Source: Streptomyces sp. NBC_00659
GTDB lineage: Bacteria > Actinomycetota > Actinomycetes > Streptomycetales > Streptomycetaceae
NCBI RefSeq assembly: GCF_036226925.1
Contig: NZ_CP109031.1
Coordinates: 5,704,001 to 5,768,000 of the forward strand
Length of the DNA stretch: 64,000 bases
Reading direction: 5' to 3'
The position numbers were made by a program, and so were the translations under genes. Positions 8,973 through 18,558 of this stretch are shown piece after piece; position 1 is the stretch's first letter; every line of letters begins with the position of its first letter. Below the pieces are notes generated by a model. The model was not told the origin of the DNA. It saw only the letters and a program-made list of their open reading frames with translations, and made no database searches.

Positions 8973-9371
8973 ATGACCATGACTGATCCCATCGCAGACA
9001 TGCTTACCCGTCTGCGTAACGCGAACTCGGCGTACCACGACGATGTCGCGATGCCGCACAGCAAGATCAAGTCTCACATCGCGGAGATCCTCCAGCAGGA
9101 GGGCTTCATCACGGGCTGGAAGGTCGAGGACGCCGAGGTCGGCAAGAAGCTCGTCCTCGAGCTGAAGTTCGGCCCGAACCGTGAGCGCTCCATCGCGGGC
9201 ATCAAGCGGATCTCGAAGCCGGGTCTGCGTGTGTACGCGAAGTCCACCTCCCTGCCCAGGGTGCTCGGTGGCCTCGGCGTGGCGATCATCTCCACGTCAC
9301 ACGGTCTCCTCACCGACAAGCAGGCCGGCAAGAAGGGCGTAGGCGGAGAAGTCCTCGCCTACGTCTGGTAG
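8973..9371 (+). CDS. rpsH: 30S ribosomal protein S8
   Basis: 132 residues from the ATG at 8973 ([18 protein letters not shown]). The C-terminal signature [20 protein letters not shown] identifies S8, a primary 16S rRNA binder. In E. coli S8 represses the spc operon by binding its mRNA. Here the unusually long structured gap just upstream would be a natural place to look for such control. rplF follows after 21 bases. Confidence 0.98.
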   Translation: MTMTDPIADMLTRLRNANSAYHDDVAMPHSKIKSHIAEILQQEGFITGWKVEDAEVGKKLVLELKFGPNRERSIAGIKRISKPGLRVYAKSTSLPRVLGGLGVAIISTSHGLLTDKQAGKKGVGGEVLAYVW

Positions 9372-9392
9372 AAGGGAACGGAGGAAACAGCT

Positions 9393-9932
9393 ATGTCGCG
9401 TATTGGCAAGCTCCCCATCACGGTTCCCGCCGGCGTGGACGTCACCATCGACGGCCGTACGGTCCAGGTGAAGGGTCCCAAGGGCTCCCTCTCCCACACC
9501 GTCGCGGCGCCGATCGAGGTCGCCAAGGGCGAGGACGGCATTCTCAATGTCACCCGCCCGAACGACGAGCGTCAGAACAAGGCCCTCCACGGCCTGTCCC
9601 GCACGCTGGTGGCGAACATGATCACCGGCGTGACCACGGGTTACGTGAAGAAGCTCGAAATCAGCGGTGTCGGTTACCGCGTCCTGGCGAAGGGCTCCAA
9701 CCTGGAGTTCTCGCTCGGCTACAGCCACTCGATCACGGTCGAGGCGCCCGAGGGCATCTCGTTCAAGGTCGAGAACCCGACGCACTTCTCGGTCGAGGGA
9801 ATCGACAAGCAGAAGGTCGGCGAGGTTGCGGCCAACATCCGCAAGCTGCGCAAGCCCGACCCGTACAAGGCCAAGGGCGTCAAGTACGAGGGCGAAGTCG
9901 TCCGGCGCAAGGTCGGAAAGGCGGGTAAGTAA
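9393..9932 (+). CDS. rplF: 50S ribosomal protein L6
   Basis: 179 residues; two repeated L6 folds. The signature [19 protein letters not shown] is at the C-terminus. L6 lies at the base of the L7/L12 stalk near the sarcin-ricin loop. GGAACGGAGGAAA gives a good ribosome binding site; rplR follows after three bases. Confidence 0.98.
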   Translation: MSRIGKLPITVPAGVDVTIDGRTVQVKGPKGSLSHTVAAPIEVAKGEDGILNVTRPNDERQNKALHGLSRTLVANMITGVTTGYVKKLEISGVGYRVLAKGSNLEFSLGYSHSITVEAPEGISFKVENPTHFSVEGIDKQKVGEVAANIRKLRKPDPYKAKGVKYEGEVVRRKVGKAGK

Positions 9933-9935
9933 GCC

Positions 9936-10319
9936 ATGGCATACGGTGTCAAGATTGCTAAGGGCGACGCTTACAAGCGTGCTGCCATCAAGCGTCGTCA
10001 CATCCGGATCCGTAAGCACATCTCGGGTACGGCTGAGCGTCCGCGCCTGGTCGTGACGCGCTCCAACCGTCACATCGTGGCCCAGGTCATCGACGACGTT
10101 AAGGGTCACACCCTCGCGTCGGCGTCGACCCTGGACACCACGATCCGCGGTGGCGAGGCCGACAAGTCGGCTCAGGCGAAGTCGGTCGGCGCCCTGGTCG
10201 CCGAGCGCGCCAAGGCCGCCGGTGTCGAGGCTGTCGTATTCGACCGTGGTGGTAACCAGTACGCCGGGCGCATCGCCGCCCTGGCGGACGCCGCCCGCGA
10301 AGCCGGACTCAAGTTCTGA
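9936..10319 (+). CDS. rplR: 50S ribosomal protein L18
   Basis: 127 residues with a basic N-terminus ([20 protein letters not shown]) and the conserved central segment [13 protein letters not shown]18 binds 5S rRNA with L5. The C-terminal signature [20 protein letters not shown] is complete. A 66-base gap with the short hairpin GTCGC-GCTA-GCGAC (10327-10340) separates it from rpsE. Confidence 0.98.
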   Translation: MAYGVKIAKGDAYKRAAIKRRHIRIRKHISGTAERPRLVVTRSNRHIVAQVIDDVKGHTLASASTLDTTIRGGEADKSAQAKSVGALVAERAKAAGVEAVVFDRGGNQYAGRIAALADAAREAGLKF

Positions 10320-10385
10320 GTCGCCCGTCGCGCTAGCGACTTCATTGTCGCTGCGTAGCTAGCGGAAAAAGAGAGAGGTAATCCA

Positions 10386-10988
10386 ATGGCTGGACCCCAG
10401 CGCCGTGGAAGCGGTGCCGGTGGCGGCGAGCGGCGGGACCGGAAGGGCCGTGACGGCGGCGCTGCTGCCGAGAAGACCGCGTACGTTGAGCGCGTTGTCG
10501 CGATCAACCGCGTCGCCAAGGTAGTGAAGGGTGGTCGTCGCTTCAGCTTTACCGCGCTTGTCGTGGTAGGCGATGGTGACGGCACCGTCGGTGTCGGTTA
10601 CGGCAAGGCCAAGGAGGTGCCGGCCGCGATCGCCAAGGGTGTTGAAGAGGCCAAGAAGCACTTCTTCAAGGTCCCCCGTATCCAGGGCACCATCCCGCAC
10701 CCGATCACGGGCGAGAAGGCCGCGGGCGTCGTCCTGCTCAAGCCTGCTTCCCCCGGTACCGGCGTTATCGCCGGTGGCCCGGTGCGAGCCGTCCTGGAGT
10801 GCGCCGGCGTTCACGACATCCTGTCGAAGTCGCTCGGTTCTTCCAACGCGATCAACATCGTGCACGCGACCGTGGCGGCCCTCAAGGGCCTGCAGCGTCC
10901 CGAGGAGATCGCGGCTCGCCGTGGTCTGCCCCTCGAGGACGTCGCCCCCGCGGCTCTCCTTCGTGCACGTGCCGGGGCGGGTGCGTAA
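10386..10988 (+). CDS. rpsE: 30S ribosomal protein S5
   Basis: 200 residues. A Gly/Arg-rich N-terminal extension of about 30 residues precedes the double-stranded-RNA-binding domain ([20 protein letters not shown]), then the C-terminal domain with [21 protein letters not shown]5 shapes decoding accuracy. Its TAA overlaps the rpmD ATG. Confidence 0.98.
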   Translation: MAGPQRRGSGAGGGERRDRKGRDGGAAAEKTAYVERVVAINRVAKVVKGGRRFSFTALVVVGDGDGTVGVGYGKAKEVPAAIAKGVEEAKKHFFKVPRIQGTIPHPITGEKAAGVVLLKPASPGTGVIAGGPVRAVLECAGVHDILSKSLGSSNAINIVHATVAALKGLQRPEEIAARRGLPLEDVAPAALLRARAGAGA

Positions 10989-11170
10989 TGGCTCGCCTCA
11001 AGGTCACGCAGACGAAGTCGTACATCGGCAGCAAGCAGAACCACCGTGACACCCTGCGTTCCCTTGGTCTCAAGGGCATCAACACGCAGGTCGTCAAGGA
11101 GGACCGCCCCGAGTTCCGCGGAATGGTTCACACCGTCCGCCACCTCGTGACGGTCGAGGAGGTCGACTGA
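10988..11170 (+). CDS. rpmD: 50S ribosomal protein L30
   Basis: 60 residues from the ATG at 10988, overlapping the rpsE stop (TAATG). [20 protein letters not shown] and [12 protein letters not shown] are L30 signatures. The frame is open upstream through rpsE, but that part is a shadow. rplO follows after two bases. Confidence 0.97.
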   Translation: MARLKVTQTKSYIGSKQNHRDTLRSLGLKGINTQVVKEDRPEFRGMVHTVRHLVTVEEVD

Positions 11171-11172
11171 TC

Positions 11173-11628
11173 ATGGCGGAAAACAACCCGCTCAAGATCC
11201 ACAACCTCCGTCCCGCCCCGGGCGCCAAGACCGCCAAGACCCGTGTTGGTCGTGGTGAGGCGTCGAAGGGTAAGACGGCTGGTCGTGGTACCAAGGGCAC
11301 GAAGGCCCGCTACCAGGTTCCGGAGCGCTTCGAGGGTGGCCAGATGCCCCTCCACATGCGTCTTCCGAAGCTGAAGGGCTTCCGTAACCCGTTCAAGACC
11401 GAGTTCCAGGTCGTGAACCTCGACAAGCTGGGCGCGCTGTACCCGGAGGGTGGCGAGGTCACCGTCGAGGGTCTCGTCGCCAAGGGTGCCGTTCGCAAGA
11501 ACAGCCTCGTCAAGGTCCTCGGCCAGGGCGAGATCTCCGTGGCGCTGCAGGTGACGGTCGACGCCGTCTCCGGCTCCGCCAAGGAGAAGATCACCGCCGC
11601 CGGCGGTACCGTCACCGAACTCGTCTGA
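11173..11628 (+). CDS. rplO: 50S ribosomal protein L15
   Basis: 151 residues. A basic, Gly-rich N-terminus ([20 protein letters not shown]) penetrates the 50S core, and [20 protein letters not shown] is the family signature. Last gene of the spc block; a strong 16-bp hairpin follows before secY. Confidence 0.98.
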   Translation: MAENNPLKIHNLRPAPGAKTAKTRVGRGEASKGKTAGRGTKGTKARYQVPERFEGGQMPLHMRLPKLKGFRNPFKTEFQVVNLDKLGALYPEGGEVTVEGLVAKGAVRKNSLVKVLGQGEISVALQVTVDAVSGSAKEKITAAGGTVTELV

Positions 11629-11653
11629 TTTCAGCAGGCGTTTCGATGACCTG

Positions 11654-11704
11654 AACGATCCCAACCGGGGATGCCCACAAAAGGGGCATCCCCGGTTGGT
11701 CGTT
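11654..11704 (+). terminator. terminator hairpin after rplO
   Basis: A perfect 16-bp stem, CCAACCGGGGATGCCC (11661-11676) with GGGCATCCCCGGTTGG (11684-11699), has a 7-base loop and is extended by an outer AACGA/TCGTT pair (11654-11658 with 11700-11704). There is little T-run, as is common for Streptomyces terminators. It separates the ribosomal genes from secY-adk. Confidence 0.8.
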
Positions 11705-11872
11705 CCTAGGGGGGCAGTGTCGCCGGTAAGGTGGCCTGCACTGTTAATTTTCGTCCGCTGTGCCTCAAGGGAACTCCGGACGAGTTTTGACTGTTGGTTA
11801 GCTGTCAGTCATCCGTCGAACCTCAAGACCGTCACCCTCTGACGCTGTAGCGCGGGGGTCGCAGGAGGCACC

Positions 11873-13186
11873 GTGCTCACCGCGTTCGCCCGGGCGTTCA
11901 GGACGCCCGACCTGCGCAAGAAGCTGCTCTTCACGCTCGGCATCATCGTGGTCTACCGCGTCGGTACCCACGTTCCGATCCCCGGCGTGGACTACAAGAA
12001 CGTCCAGACGTGTATGGACGTGGCCGACTCGAACCGTGGGCTGTTCAGCCTGATCAACATGTTCAGTGGCGGCGCGCTGCTGCAGATCACGATCTTCGCG
12101 CTCGGCATCATGCCGTACATCACGGCGAGCATCATTCTCCAGCTGCTCACCGTGGTGATCCCGCGACTGGAGGCCCTCAAGAAGGAGGGTTCGGCCGGTA
12201 CGGCGAAGATCACGCAGTACACCCGCTATCTGACGGTCGCGCTCGCCATCCTGCAGGGCACGGGCCTGGTGGCCACCGCGCGCAGCGGTGCGCTGTTCTC
12301 CGGCTGCCCCGTGGCCAACCAGATCGTCCCGGACCAGTCGATCTTCACCACGATCACGATGGTCGTCACGATGACCGCCGGTACCTGTGTCGTCATGTGG
12401 CTCGGTGAGCTGATCACCGACCGCGGCATCGGCAACGGCATGTCGATCCTGATGTTCATCTCGATCGCGGCGACCTTCCCGAGCGCTCTGTGGACCGTCA
12501 AGGTCCAGGGCAAGCTGGCCGATGGCTGGATCGAGTTCGGCACGGTCATCGCGGTGGGTCTGTGCATGGTCGGCCTGGTGGTCTTCGTCGAGCAGGCGCA
12601 GCGCCGCATCCCGGTCCAGTACGCGAAGCGCATGATCGGCCGCCGTTCCTACGGCGGTACCTCGACCTACATTCCGCTGAAGGTCAACCAGGCAGGTGTG
12701 ATTCCTGTCATCTTCGCGTCGTCGCTGCTCTACATTCCGAGCCTGGTCGCCCAGTTCTCGAAGAGCAACTCCGGGTGGAAAACATGGGTCACACAGAACC
12801 TGACCAAGGGTGATCACCCGATTTACATCACCATGTACTTCCTTCTGATCGTGTTCTTCGCGTTCTTCTACGTGGCGATCTCGTTCAACCCCGAGGAAGT
12901 CGCCGACAACATGAAGAAGTATGGTGGCTTCATCCCGGGCATCCGGGCTGGCCGGCCGACCGCTGAGTACCTCAGCTACGTACTCAACCGGATCACCTGG
13001 CCGGGTTCGCTGTATCTGGGGCTGATCGCTCTCGTGCCGACGGTGGCGTTGGTTGGTTTCGGGGCAAACCAGAACTTCCCGTTCGGTGGCACCAGCATCC
13101 TCATCATCGTGGGTGTGGGTCTTGAGACGGTGAAGCAGATCGAGAGTCAGCTTCAGCAGCGCAATTACGAAGGGTTCCTCCGCTGA
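11873..13186 (+). CDS. secY: preprotein translocase subunit SecY
   Basis: 437 residues from a GTG at 11873 with GCAGGAGG upstream. SecY is the ten-helix channel of the Sec translocon. Visible signatures are [20 protein letters not shown] in the second helix region and the cytoplasmic loop with [17 protein letters not shown]; the C-terminal helix ends [12 protein letters not shown] apart from its first residues. A 168-base gap after the upstream terminator suggests its own promoter, though I could not place one firmly. Its TGA overlaps the adk ATG. Confidence 0.98.
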   Translation: MLTAFARAFRTPDLRKKLLFTLGIIVVYRVGTHVPIPGVDYKNVQTCMDVADSNRGLFSLINMFSGGALLQITIFALGIMPYITASIILQLLTVVIPRLEALKKEGSAGTAKITQYTRYLTVALAILQGTGLVATARSGALFSGCPVANQIVPDQSIFTTITMVVTMTAGTCVVMWLGELITDRGIGNGMSILMFISIAATFPSALWTVKVQGKLADGWIEFGTVIAVGLCMVGLVVFVEQAQRRIPVQYAKRMIGRRSYGGTSTYIPLKVNQAGVIPVIFASSLLYIPSLVAQFSKSNSGWKTWVTQNLTKGDHPIYITMYFLLIVFFAFFYVAISFNPEEVADNMKKYGGFIPGIRAGRPTAEYLSYVLNRITWPGSLYLGLIALVPTVALVGFGANQNFPFGGTSILIIVGVGLETVKQIESQLQQRNYEGFLR

Positions 13187-13842
13187 TGCGAATCGTCCTC
13201 GTCGGGCCGCCCGGTGCCGGGAAGGGAACGCAGGCCGCGTTCCTCGCCAACAATCTGGCGATCCCGCACATCTCAACGGGCGACCTGTTCCGCGCCAACA
13301 TCTCTCAGCAGACGGAGCTCGGCAAGCTGGCGAAGTCCTACATGGACAAGGGCGAACTGGTACCGGACGAGGTCACCATCGCCATGGCCAAGGACCGCAT
13401 GGAGCAGCCCGACGCGGAGAACGGCTTCCTGCTCGACGGCTTCCCGCGCAACGTCTCGCAGGCCGAGGCGCTGGACGAGATGCTGAGCACCGAGGGCATG
13501 AAGCTGGACGCGGTGCTGGACCTGGAGGTCCCCGAGGACGAGGTGGTCCGCCGTATCGCGGGCCGACGCATCTGCCGCAACGACTCGGCGCACGTGTTCC
13601 ACGTGTCGTACAAGGCGCCGAAGCAGGAAGGCGTCTGTGACGTCTGCGGCGGCGAGCTGTACCAGCGCGACGACGACTCCGAGGACACCGTCCGTACGCG
13701 GCTGGAGGTCTACCACACGCAGACCGAGCCGATCATCGACTACTACCGGTCGCAGAGCCTGGTCGTCACGATCCCGGCGCTCGGCAAGGTCGAAGAGGTC
13801 ACGGCGCGTGCGATGGGGGCCCTGGCCCGCGAGGACGCCTAG
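13186..13842 (+). CDS. adk: adenylate kinase
   Basis: 218 residues, long-form enzyme interconverting ATP + AMP and 2 ADP. The P-loop [11 protein letters not shown] is at residues 7-17 and the AMP-binding DGFPRN at about 84-89. The LID carries a zinc-finger-like set: Cys130, then Asp133 where most zinc-type enzymes have a second Cys, and Cys151 and Cys154 (CDVC). The order differs from the usual Cys-Cys-Cys-Cys/Asp, so metal binding may be altered. It is translationally coupled to secY. Confidence 0.97.
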   Translation: MRIVLVGPPGAGKGTQAAFLANNLAIPHISTGDLFRANISQQTELGKLAKSYMDKGELVPDEVTIAMAKDRMEQPDAENGFLLDGFPRNVSQAEALDEMLSTEGMKLDAVLDLEVPEDEVVRRIAGRRICRNDSAHVFHVSYKAPKQEGVCDVCGGELYQRDDDSEDTVRTRLEVYHTQTEPIIDYYRSQSLVVTIPALGKVEEVTARAMGALAREDA

Positions 13843-13903
13843 TCCCTGCGGTCCGTTCCGTGACGCACGCGTGTCGCGGGGGAGCGTGAAGCAGTACGTC
13901 GCA

Positions 13904-13938
13904 TCGGCCGCGGCACCCTCACCGGGTGCCGCGGCCGA
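13904..13938 (+). terminator. terminator hairpin between adk and map
   Basis: A perfect 15-bp stem, TCGGCCGCGGCACCC (13904-13918) with GGGTGCCGCGGCCGA (13924-13938), and a 5-base TCACC loop. No clear T-run. It lies 62 bases after adk and 126 bases before map. Confidence 0.7.
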
Positions 13939-14063
13939 CGTGCGAGGCGGACAGGGTGAAGGTCCTGTGCGCGGCGGGGTCCCAGGACCCCCGGGCGGGG
14001 TGGGGCGAGTCCCCCGTATCGTTGGAGTAGTCCGTCTTCCGGTCCAGAAAGGCCGCAGCCACC

Positions 14064-14903
14064 ATGGTGCAGATCAAGACCCCCGAGCAGATCGCCAAGA
14101 TGCGTGAGGCGGGGCTGGTCGTCGCGGCGATCCATGCGGCCACGCGGGAAGCGGCGGTGCCCGGCGCGACCACCCGGGACCTGGACGAGGTCGCGCGCAA
14201 GGTGCTGGAGGAGCACGGCGCCAAGTCGAACTTCCTCGGGTACGGCGGCTTCCCCGCGACGATCTGCACCTCGGCCAACGAGGTCGTCGTCCACGGCATC
14301 CCGGACGACAAGACCGTCCTGAAGGACGGCGACATCATCTCCATCGACGCCGGCGCGATCGTGGACGGCTGGCACGGCGACGCCGCGTTCACCGCGTTCG
14401 TGGGCTCCGGACACGCCCCGGAGCTGATCGAGCTCTCCCGGGTGACCGAGGAGTCGATGTGGGCGGGCATCGCGGCCATGAAGGTGGGCAACCGCCTGGT
14501 CGACATCTCCCGCGCCATCGAGACCTACATCCGCCGTCAGCCGAAGCCGGGCGGCGGCAAGTACGGGATCATCGAGGACTTCGGCGGCCACGGCATCGGC
14601 ACCGAGATGCACATGGACCCGCACCTGCTGAACTACGTCGAGCGGAAGCGGGGGAAGGGGCCGAAGCTGGTTCCCGGGTTCTGCCTCGCCATCGAGCCGA
14701 TGGTGTCGCTCGGCACACCGCGGACCGAGACGCTCGAGGACGACTGGACCGTGATCACCACGGACGGGACCTGGTCCTCGCACTGGGAGCACTCCGTGGC
14801 GCTGACCGAGGACGGGCCGCTGGTTCTCACGGCGCCCGACTGCGGCAGGGCGAAGCTCGCCGAGTACGGGGTCACGGCGGCGCCCGACCCCCTCGCGGGC
14901 TGA
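14064..14903 (+). CDS. map: methionine aminopeptidase, type I
   Basis: 279 residues. It removes N-terminal Met from nascent proteins. Metal-binding residues appear in the usual order: Asp in ISIDAGAIVDGWHGDAAFT, His in GGHGIGTEMHMDP, Glu in LAIEPM and Glu in a late segment before the C-terminus. The start KTPEQIAKMREAG is standard. It has its own transcription unit context after the adk terminator, and infA follows after 262 bases. Confidence 0.96.
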   Translation: MVQIKTPEQIAKMREAGLVVAAIHAATREAAVPGATTRDLDEVARKVLEEHGAKSNFLGYGGFPATICTSANEVVVHGIPDDKTVLKDGDIISIDAGAIVDGWHGDAAFTAFVGSGHAPELIELSRVTEESMWAGIAAMKVGNRLVDISRAIETYIRRQPKPGGGKYGIIEDFGGHGIGTEMHMDPHLLNYVERKRGKGPKLVPGFCLAIEPMVSLGTPRTETLEDDWTVITTDGTWSSHWEHSVALTEDGPLVLTAPDCGRAKLAEYGVTAAPDPLAG

Positions 14904-15078
14904 AGCGCCCGGCCCCCTCGCGGGCTGAGGCCTCCCGTCCGCGGGGAGCCCGCTGGCTCCCTTCGCCGGCCGTGCCATCGGCCAGCCCCGCCCTTCGCGC
15001 ATACCGCGTCGATGGGTGGGGCATCGTCATGAGTGGCGGGGAGGACCGAGCTGATTCGTCTTTCCGGGAGCCCTGACG

Positions 15079-15084
15079 TAGACT
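15079..15084 (+). promoter_or_regulatory. candidate -10 element upstream of infA
   Basis: TAGACT at 15079-15084 is a good Streptomyces -10 hexamer in the 262-base gap between map and infA. The matching -35 (TTCGTC at 15055-15060, 18-base spacer) is poor, so this is a weak call. Confidence 0.3.
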
Positions 15085-15165
15085 GACTCGTCGGCTCTCG
15101 TGCACCCGCATGTCTGCATGCGCTCGCGCGAAGTCGATCAAGGTAGTCGATTCGAAGGGCAAAGC

Positions 15166-15387
15166 GTGGCCAAGAAGCAAGGTGCCATCGAGATCGAGGG
15201 CACTGTCGTCGAGTCTCTCCCGAACGCCATGTTCAAGGTAGAGCTCCAGAACGGCCACCAGGTCCTGGCGCACATCAGCGGCAAGATGCGCATGCACTAC
15301 ATCCGCATCCTCCCTGACGACCGGGTCGTGGTGGAGTTGTCTCCGTACGACCTGACGCGCGGCCGGATCGTCTACCGCTACAAGTAG
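15166..15387 (+). CDS. infA: translation initiation factor IF-1
   Basis: 73 residues from the GTG at 15166 ([20 protein letters not shown]); the open frame continues upstream to 15100 but IF-1 starts here. It is a single S1/OB-fold domain that binds the 30S A site. [15 protein letters not shown] and [15 protein letters not shown] are signatures. rpmJ follows after 69 bases. Confidence 0.97.
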   Translation: MAKKQGAIEIEGTVVESLPNAMFKVELQNGHQVLAHISGKMRMHYIRILPDDRVVVELSPYDLTRGRIVYRYK

Positions 15388-15456
15388 ATCTTGCCTTGCT
15401 CCGTGTTCCCGTTCCGGGAGCGCGGGGGGTGGCACTGACCCGGAGAACCTCACCTA

Positions 15457-15570
15457 ATGAAGGTCAAGCCGAGCGTCAAGAAGATCTGCGACAAGTGCAG
15501 GGTGATCCGCCGTCACGGTCGGGTCATGGTCATCTGCGAAAACCCGCGCCACAAGCAGCGCCAGGGCTGA
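15457..15570 (+). CDS. rpmJ: 50S ribosomal protein L36
   Basis: 37 residues, [20 protein letters not shown] then ending PRHKQRQG. Cys11, Cys14, Cys27 and His33 form the zinc site of the C+ L36 form. It lies between infA and rpsM, its standard position. Confidence 0.97.
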   Translation: MKVKPSVKKICDKCRVIRRHGRVMVICENPRHKQRQG

Positions 15571-15788
15571 CGCACGACCGCACCTTCTGCACCCCGCAGA
15601 TACTTCGCGCGACGCAGCAGTACATGTTCATACGCAGGATCCAGGGCTGAGTCTCATCAGGCCTGACACCCCCGGTCGGAGGCCGGGGACCCGGTTCGTA
15701 CCGAATGCTCGGTCCATTGGATCAGAGGACGACGGCGGGCGGGATCCGGTTCTGCGGAAGACCTCCGAACGACAACTGGAGCCATTGA
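15571..15788 (+). promoter_or_regulatory. leader region of the rpsM operon
   Basis: 218 bases without a gene. It contains a hairpin CCCCGG-7-CCGGGG (15670-15688) and a small one ACCGA-ATGC-TCGGT (15700-15713) before rpsM. No promoter stands out. The gap could hold an autoregulatory site, but the sequence alone does not show which protein would bind. Confidence 0.35.
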
Positions 15789-16169
15789 ATGGCACGCGTT
15801 TCCGGTGTTGACATCCCGCGCGAAAAGCGTGTGGAGGTCGCCCTCACCTACGTGTTCGGCATCGGCCGGACCCTTTCCCAGCTGACGCTGGCCGAGACTG
15901 GCGTGAACCCCAACACGCGCGTTCGTGACCTCTCCGAGGAGGAGCTGGTCAAGATCCGCGAGTACGTGGACGCCAACATCAAGACCGAGGGTGACCTCCG
16001 TCGCGAGATCCAGGGCGACATTCGCCGCAAGATCGAGATCGGCTGCTACCAGGGCATCCGCCACCGTCGTGGCCTGCCCGTGCACGGTCAGCGCACCAGC
16101 ACGAACGCTCGTACCCGCAAGGGCCCGCGTCGCGCGATCGCCGGCAAGAAGAAGCCGGGCAAGAAGTAG
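15789..16169 (+). CDS. rpsM: 30S ribosomal protein S13
   Basis: 126 residues. [20 protein letters not shown] and [20 protein letters not shown] are S13 signatures; the basic C-terminal tail contacts P-site tRNA. First gene of the rpsM-rpsK-rpoA-rplQ set; as in other Streptomyces, rpsD is not part of this cluster. Confidence 0.98.
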   Translation: MARVSGVDIPREKRVEVALTYVFGIGRTLSQLTLAETGVNPNTRVRDLSEEELVKIREYVDANIKTEGDLRREIQGDIRRKIEIGCYQGIRHRRGLPVHGQRTSTNARTRKGPRRAIAGKKKPGKK

Positions 16170-16238
16170 TCCTCAGCGGACAACGCTTCATCAGCGGTCT
16201 TCGCTGTAGGACCGACCACCTCCCCGTAGGAGAAATAG

Positions 16239-16643
16239 ATGCCCCCCAAGGGTCGTCAGGGCGCTGCCAAGAAGGTGCGCCGCAAGGAAAAGAAGAACGT
16301 CGCTCACGGGCACGCTCACATCAAGAGCACGTTCAACAACACGATCGTCTCGATCACGGACCCCTCGGGCAACGTGATCTCCTGGGCCTCCGCCGGCCAC
16401 GTCGGCTTCAAGGGCTCGCGCAAGTCCACCCCCTTCGCCGCGCAGATGGCCGCCGAGTCGGCCGCCCGTCGCGCGCAGGAGCACGGCATGCGCAAGGTTG
16501 ACGTCTTCGTGAAGGGCCCGGGCTCCGGTCGCGAGACCGCGATCCGCTCCCTCCAGGCCACTGGCCTCGAGGTCGGCTCCATCCAGGACGTCACCCCCAC
16601 CCCGCACAACGGTTGCCGTCCGCCGAAGCGCCGCCGCGTCTGA
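16239..16643 (+). CDS. rpsK: 30S ribosomal protein S11
   Basis: 134 residues. [19 protein letters not shown] and the C-terminal [16 protein letters not shown] identify S11, which forms part of the platform near the Shine-Dalgarno duplex. GTAGGAGAAATAG precedes the ATG. A 177-base gap with two hairpins separates it from rpoA. Confidence 0.98.
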   Translation: MPPKGRQGAAKKVRRKEKKNVAHGHAHIKSTFNNTIVSITDPSGNVISWASAGHVGFKGSRKSTPFAAQMAAESAARRAQEHGMRKVDVFVKGPGSGRETAIRSLQATGLEVGSIQDVTPTPHNGCRPPKRRRV

Positions 16644-16698
16644 CGCACGGCCGCTCGGCCGTCGATCCTGACGGCCCTGTGCTTGGTTCGAGGTTTCC

Positions 16699-16772
16699 GG
16701 GCGGTACGGCTCCATAAAAGGGCCGTATCGCCCGTACCCTTGCTGTACCCGTCTCTTCGGAGACGCGGTTTT
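16699..16772 (+). terminator. two hairpins, one with a UUCG loop, between rpsK and rpoA
   Basis: Hairpin one: GGGCGGTACGGC (16699-16710) pairs with GCCGTATCGCCC (16722-16733), 12 bp with one G-U. Hairpin two: CGTCTC-TTCG-GAGACG (16750-16765), an extra-stable UUCG tetraloop, followed by CGGTTTTG. The second has the shape of an intrinsic terminator inside an operon, so it probably attenuates rather than ends transcription. Confidence 0.6.
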
Positions 16773-16820
16773 GTCGGGCGTCAAATAGCGGGCGTCCACG
16801 AATGAAGGACTGATCACCAC

Positions 16821-17843
16821 ATGCTGATCGCTCAGCGCCCCTCGTTGACCGAAGAGGTCGTCGACGAATTCCGCTCCCGGTTCGTGATCGAGCCGCTGGA
16901 GCCGGGCTTCGGCTACACCCTCGGCAACTCCCTGCGCCGCACCCTCCTCTCGTCGATCCCCGGCGCTGCTGTCACCAGCATCCGCATCGACGGTGTCCTG
17001 CACGAGTTCACCACCGTGCCGGGCGTCAAGGAGGACGTCACCGACCTGATCCTCAACATCAAGCAGCTGGTCGTCTCCTCGGAGCACGACGAGCCGGTCG
17101 TGATGTACCTGCGCAAGCAGGGCCCGGGTCTGGTCACCGCCGCCGACATCGCGCCCCCGGCCGGTGTCGAGGTCCACAACCCCGACCTCGTCCTCGCCAC
17201 GCTCAACGGCAAGGGCAAGCTGGAGATGGAGCTGACCGTCGAGCGCGGTCGCGGCTACGTCTCCGCCGTTCAGAACAAGCAGGTCGGTCAGGAGATCGGG
17301 CGCATCCCGGTCGACTCGATCTACTCGCCGGTGCTGAAGGTCACGTACAAGGTCGAGGCGACCCGTGTCGAGCAGCGCACCGACTTCGACAAGCTGATCG
17401 TCGACGTCGAGACCAAGCAGGCCATGCGTCCCCGTGACGCCATGGCGTCGGCCGGTAAGACCCTGGTCGAGCTGTTCGGTCTGGCCCGCGAGCTCAACAT
17501 CGACGCCGAGGGCATCGACATGGGCCCGTCCCCCACGGACGCCGCCCTCGCCGCTGATCTCGCCCTGCCGATCGAGGAGCTCGAGCTCACCGTTCGGTCG
17601 TACAACTGCCTCAAGCGTGAGGGCATCCACTCCGTGGGTGAGCTCGTCGCCCGCTCCGAGGCCGACCTCCTGGACATCCGCAACTTCGGTGCGAAGTCCA
17701 TCGACGAGGTCAAGGCGAAGCTGGCCGGCATGGGCCTGGCCCTCAAGGACAGCCCGCCCGGATTCGACCCGACCGCCGCCGCCGACGCCTTCGGCGCCGA
17801 CGACGACGCGGACGCGGGTTTCGTGGAGACCGAGCAGTACTGA
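16821..17843 (+). CDS. rpoA: RNA polymerase alpha subunit
   Basis: 340 residues. The N-terminal dimerisation domain (residues about 1-230) includes [20 protein letters not shown]; the C-terminal domain (about 250-315), which contacts UP elements and activators, includes [20 protein letters not shown] and [11 protein letters not shown]. The tail is acidic. Flanking hairpins may set the ratio of alpha subunit to ribosomal proteins. Confidence 0.98.
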   Translation: MLIAQRPSLTEEVVDEFRSRFVIEPLEPGFGYTLGNSLRRTLLSSIPGAAVTSIRIDGVLHEFTTVPGVKEDVTDLILNIKQLVVSSEHDEPVVMYLRKQGPGLVTAADIAPPAGVEVHNPDLVLATLNGKGKLEMELTVERGRGYVSAVQNKQVGQEIGRIPVDSIYSPVLKVTYKVEATRVEQRTDFDKLIVDVETKQAMRPRDAMASAGKTLVELFGLARELNIDAEGIDMGPSPTDAALAADLALPIEELELTVRSYNCLKREGIHSVGELVARSEADLLDIRNFGAKSIDEVKAKLAGMGLALKDSPPGFDPTAAADAFGADDDADAGFVETEQY

Positions 17844-17889
17844 GCCAGTACTGGGACGGCTTCCGTCCTCCGGGGTCCTTCGGGACCTC
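17835..17889 (+). promoter_or_regulatory. three short hairpins between rpoA and rplQ
   Basis: CAGTACTG occurs twice around the rpoA stop codon, separated by AGC, and can fold on itself. Then come GGACGG-CTT-CCGTCC (17854-17868) and GGGGTCC-TTCG-GGACCTC (17872-17889), the latter with a UUCG loop and one G-U pair. No T-run follows. They may stabilise mRNA ends or act as processing sites. Confidence 0.45.
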
Positions 17890-17968
17890 GGATCTTCGAC
17901 GGGCAATCGCCCGCTCGGACACTGTCCCCGGTACCTGATACGGCCGGGGCAGACACCTAGGAGAAACC

Positions 17969-18466
17969 ATGCCGAAGCCCGCCAAGGGTGCCCGTCTGGG
18001 CGGCAGTGCCGCGCACGAGAAGCTGCTCCTCGCGAACCTCGCGAAGTCGCTCTTCGAGCACGGCCGCATCACCACCACCGAGGCCAAGGCCCGTCGCCTG
18101 CGTCCCTACGCGGAGCGTCTGGTCACCAAGGCGAAGAAGGGTGACCTTCACAACCGCCGGCAGGTGCTCTCGGTGATCACGGACAAGAGCATCGTGCACA
18201 CGCTCTTCACCGAGATCGGCCCGCGCTACGAGAACCGCCCGGGTGGCTACACCCGTATCACCAAGATCGGTAACCGTCGTGGCGACAACGCGCCCATGGC
18301 TGTCATCGAGCTGGTGGAGGCCCTGACCGTGGCCCAGCAGGCCACCGGTGAGGCCGAGGCCGCGACCAAGCGTTCCGCCAAGGACGCCGAGGCTCCGGCC
18401 AAGGTCGAGGACACCAAGGTCGAGGACGCCGCCGAGGCTCCCGCCGAGGAGTCGAAGGACGCCTGA
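17969..18466 (+). CDS. rplQ: 50S ribosomal protein L17 with extended C-terminus
   Basis: 165 residues, longer than the roughly 127 of E. coli. The conserved core [20 protein letters not shown] to about residue 120 includes [20 protein letters not shown]. The last 40 or so residues are Ala/Glu/Lys-rich low complexity, an actinobacterial addition. A strong terminator follows. Confidence 0.97.
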   Translation: MPKPAKGARLGGSAAHEKLLLANLAKSLFEHGRITTTEAKARRLRPYAERLVTKAKKGDLHNRRQVLSVITDKSIVHTLFTEIGPRYENRPGGYTRITKIGNRRGDNAPMAVIELVEALTVAQQATGEAEAATKRSAKDAEAPAKVEDTKVEDAAEAPAEESKDA

Positions 18467-18483
18467 GGCACTGCCTTGCTGTG

Positions 18484-18515
18484 AGCGGGTCCGTCCCTTT
18501 CGGGGCGGGCCCGCT
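18484..18515 (+). terminator. terminator after rplQ
   Basis: A 14-bp stem, AGCGGGTCCGTCCC (18484-18497) with GGGGCGGGCCCGCT (18502-18515), two G-U pairs and a TTTC loop, followed by TTCG. It ends the rpoA-rplQ unit. Confidence 0.75.
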
Positions 18516-18558
18516 TTCGCGTTCCCGGGGAAGAGCCCGGGCTTGAGAGGATCTAGGT

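Noticed and set aside
11787..11815. secY promoter with TTGACT at 11787
   Set aside because: No acceptable -10 hexamer 16-18 bases downstream.
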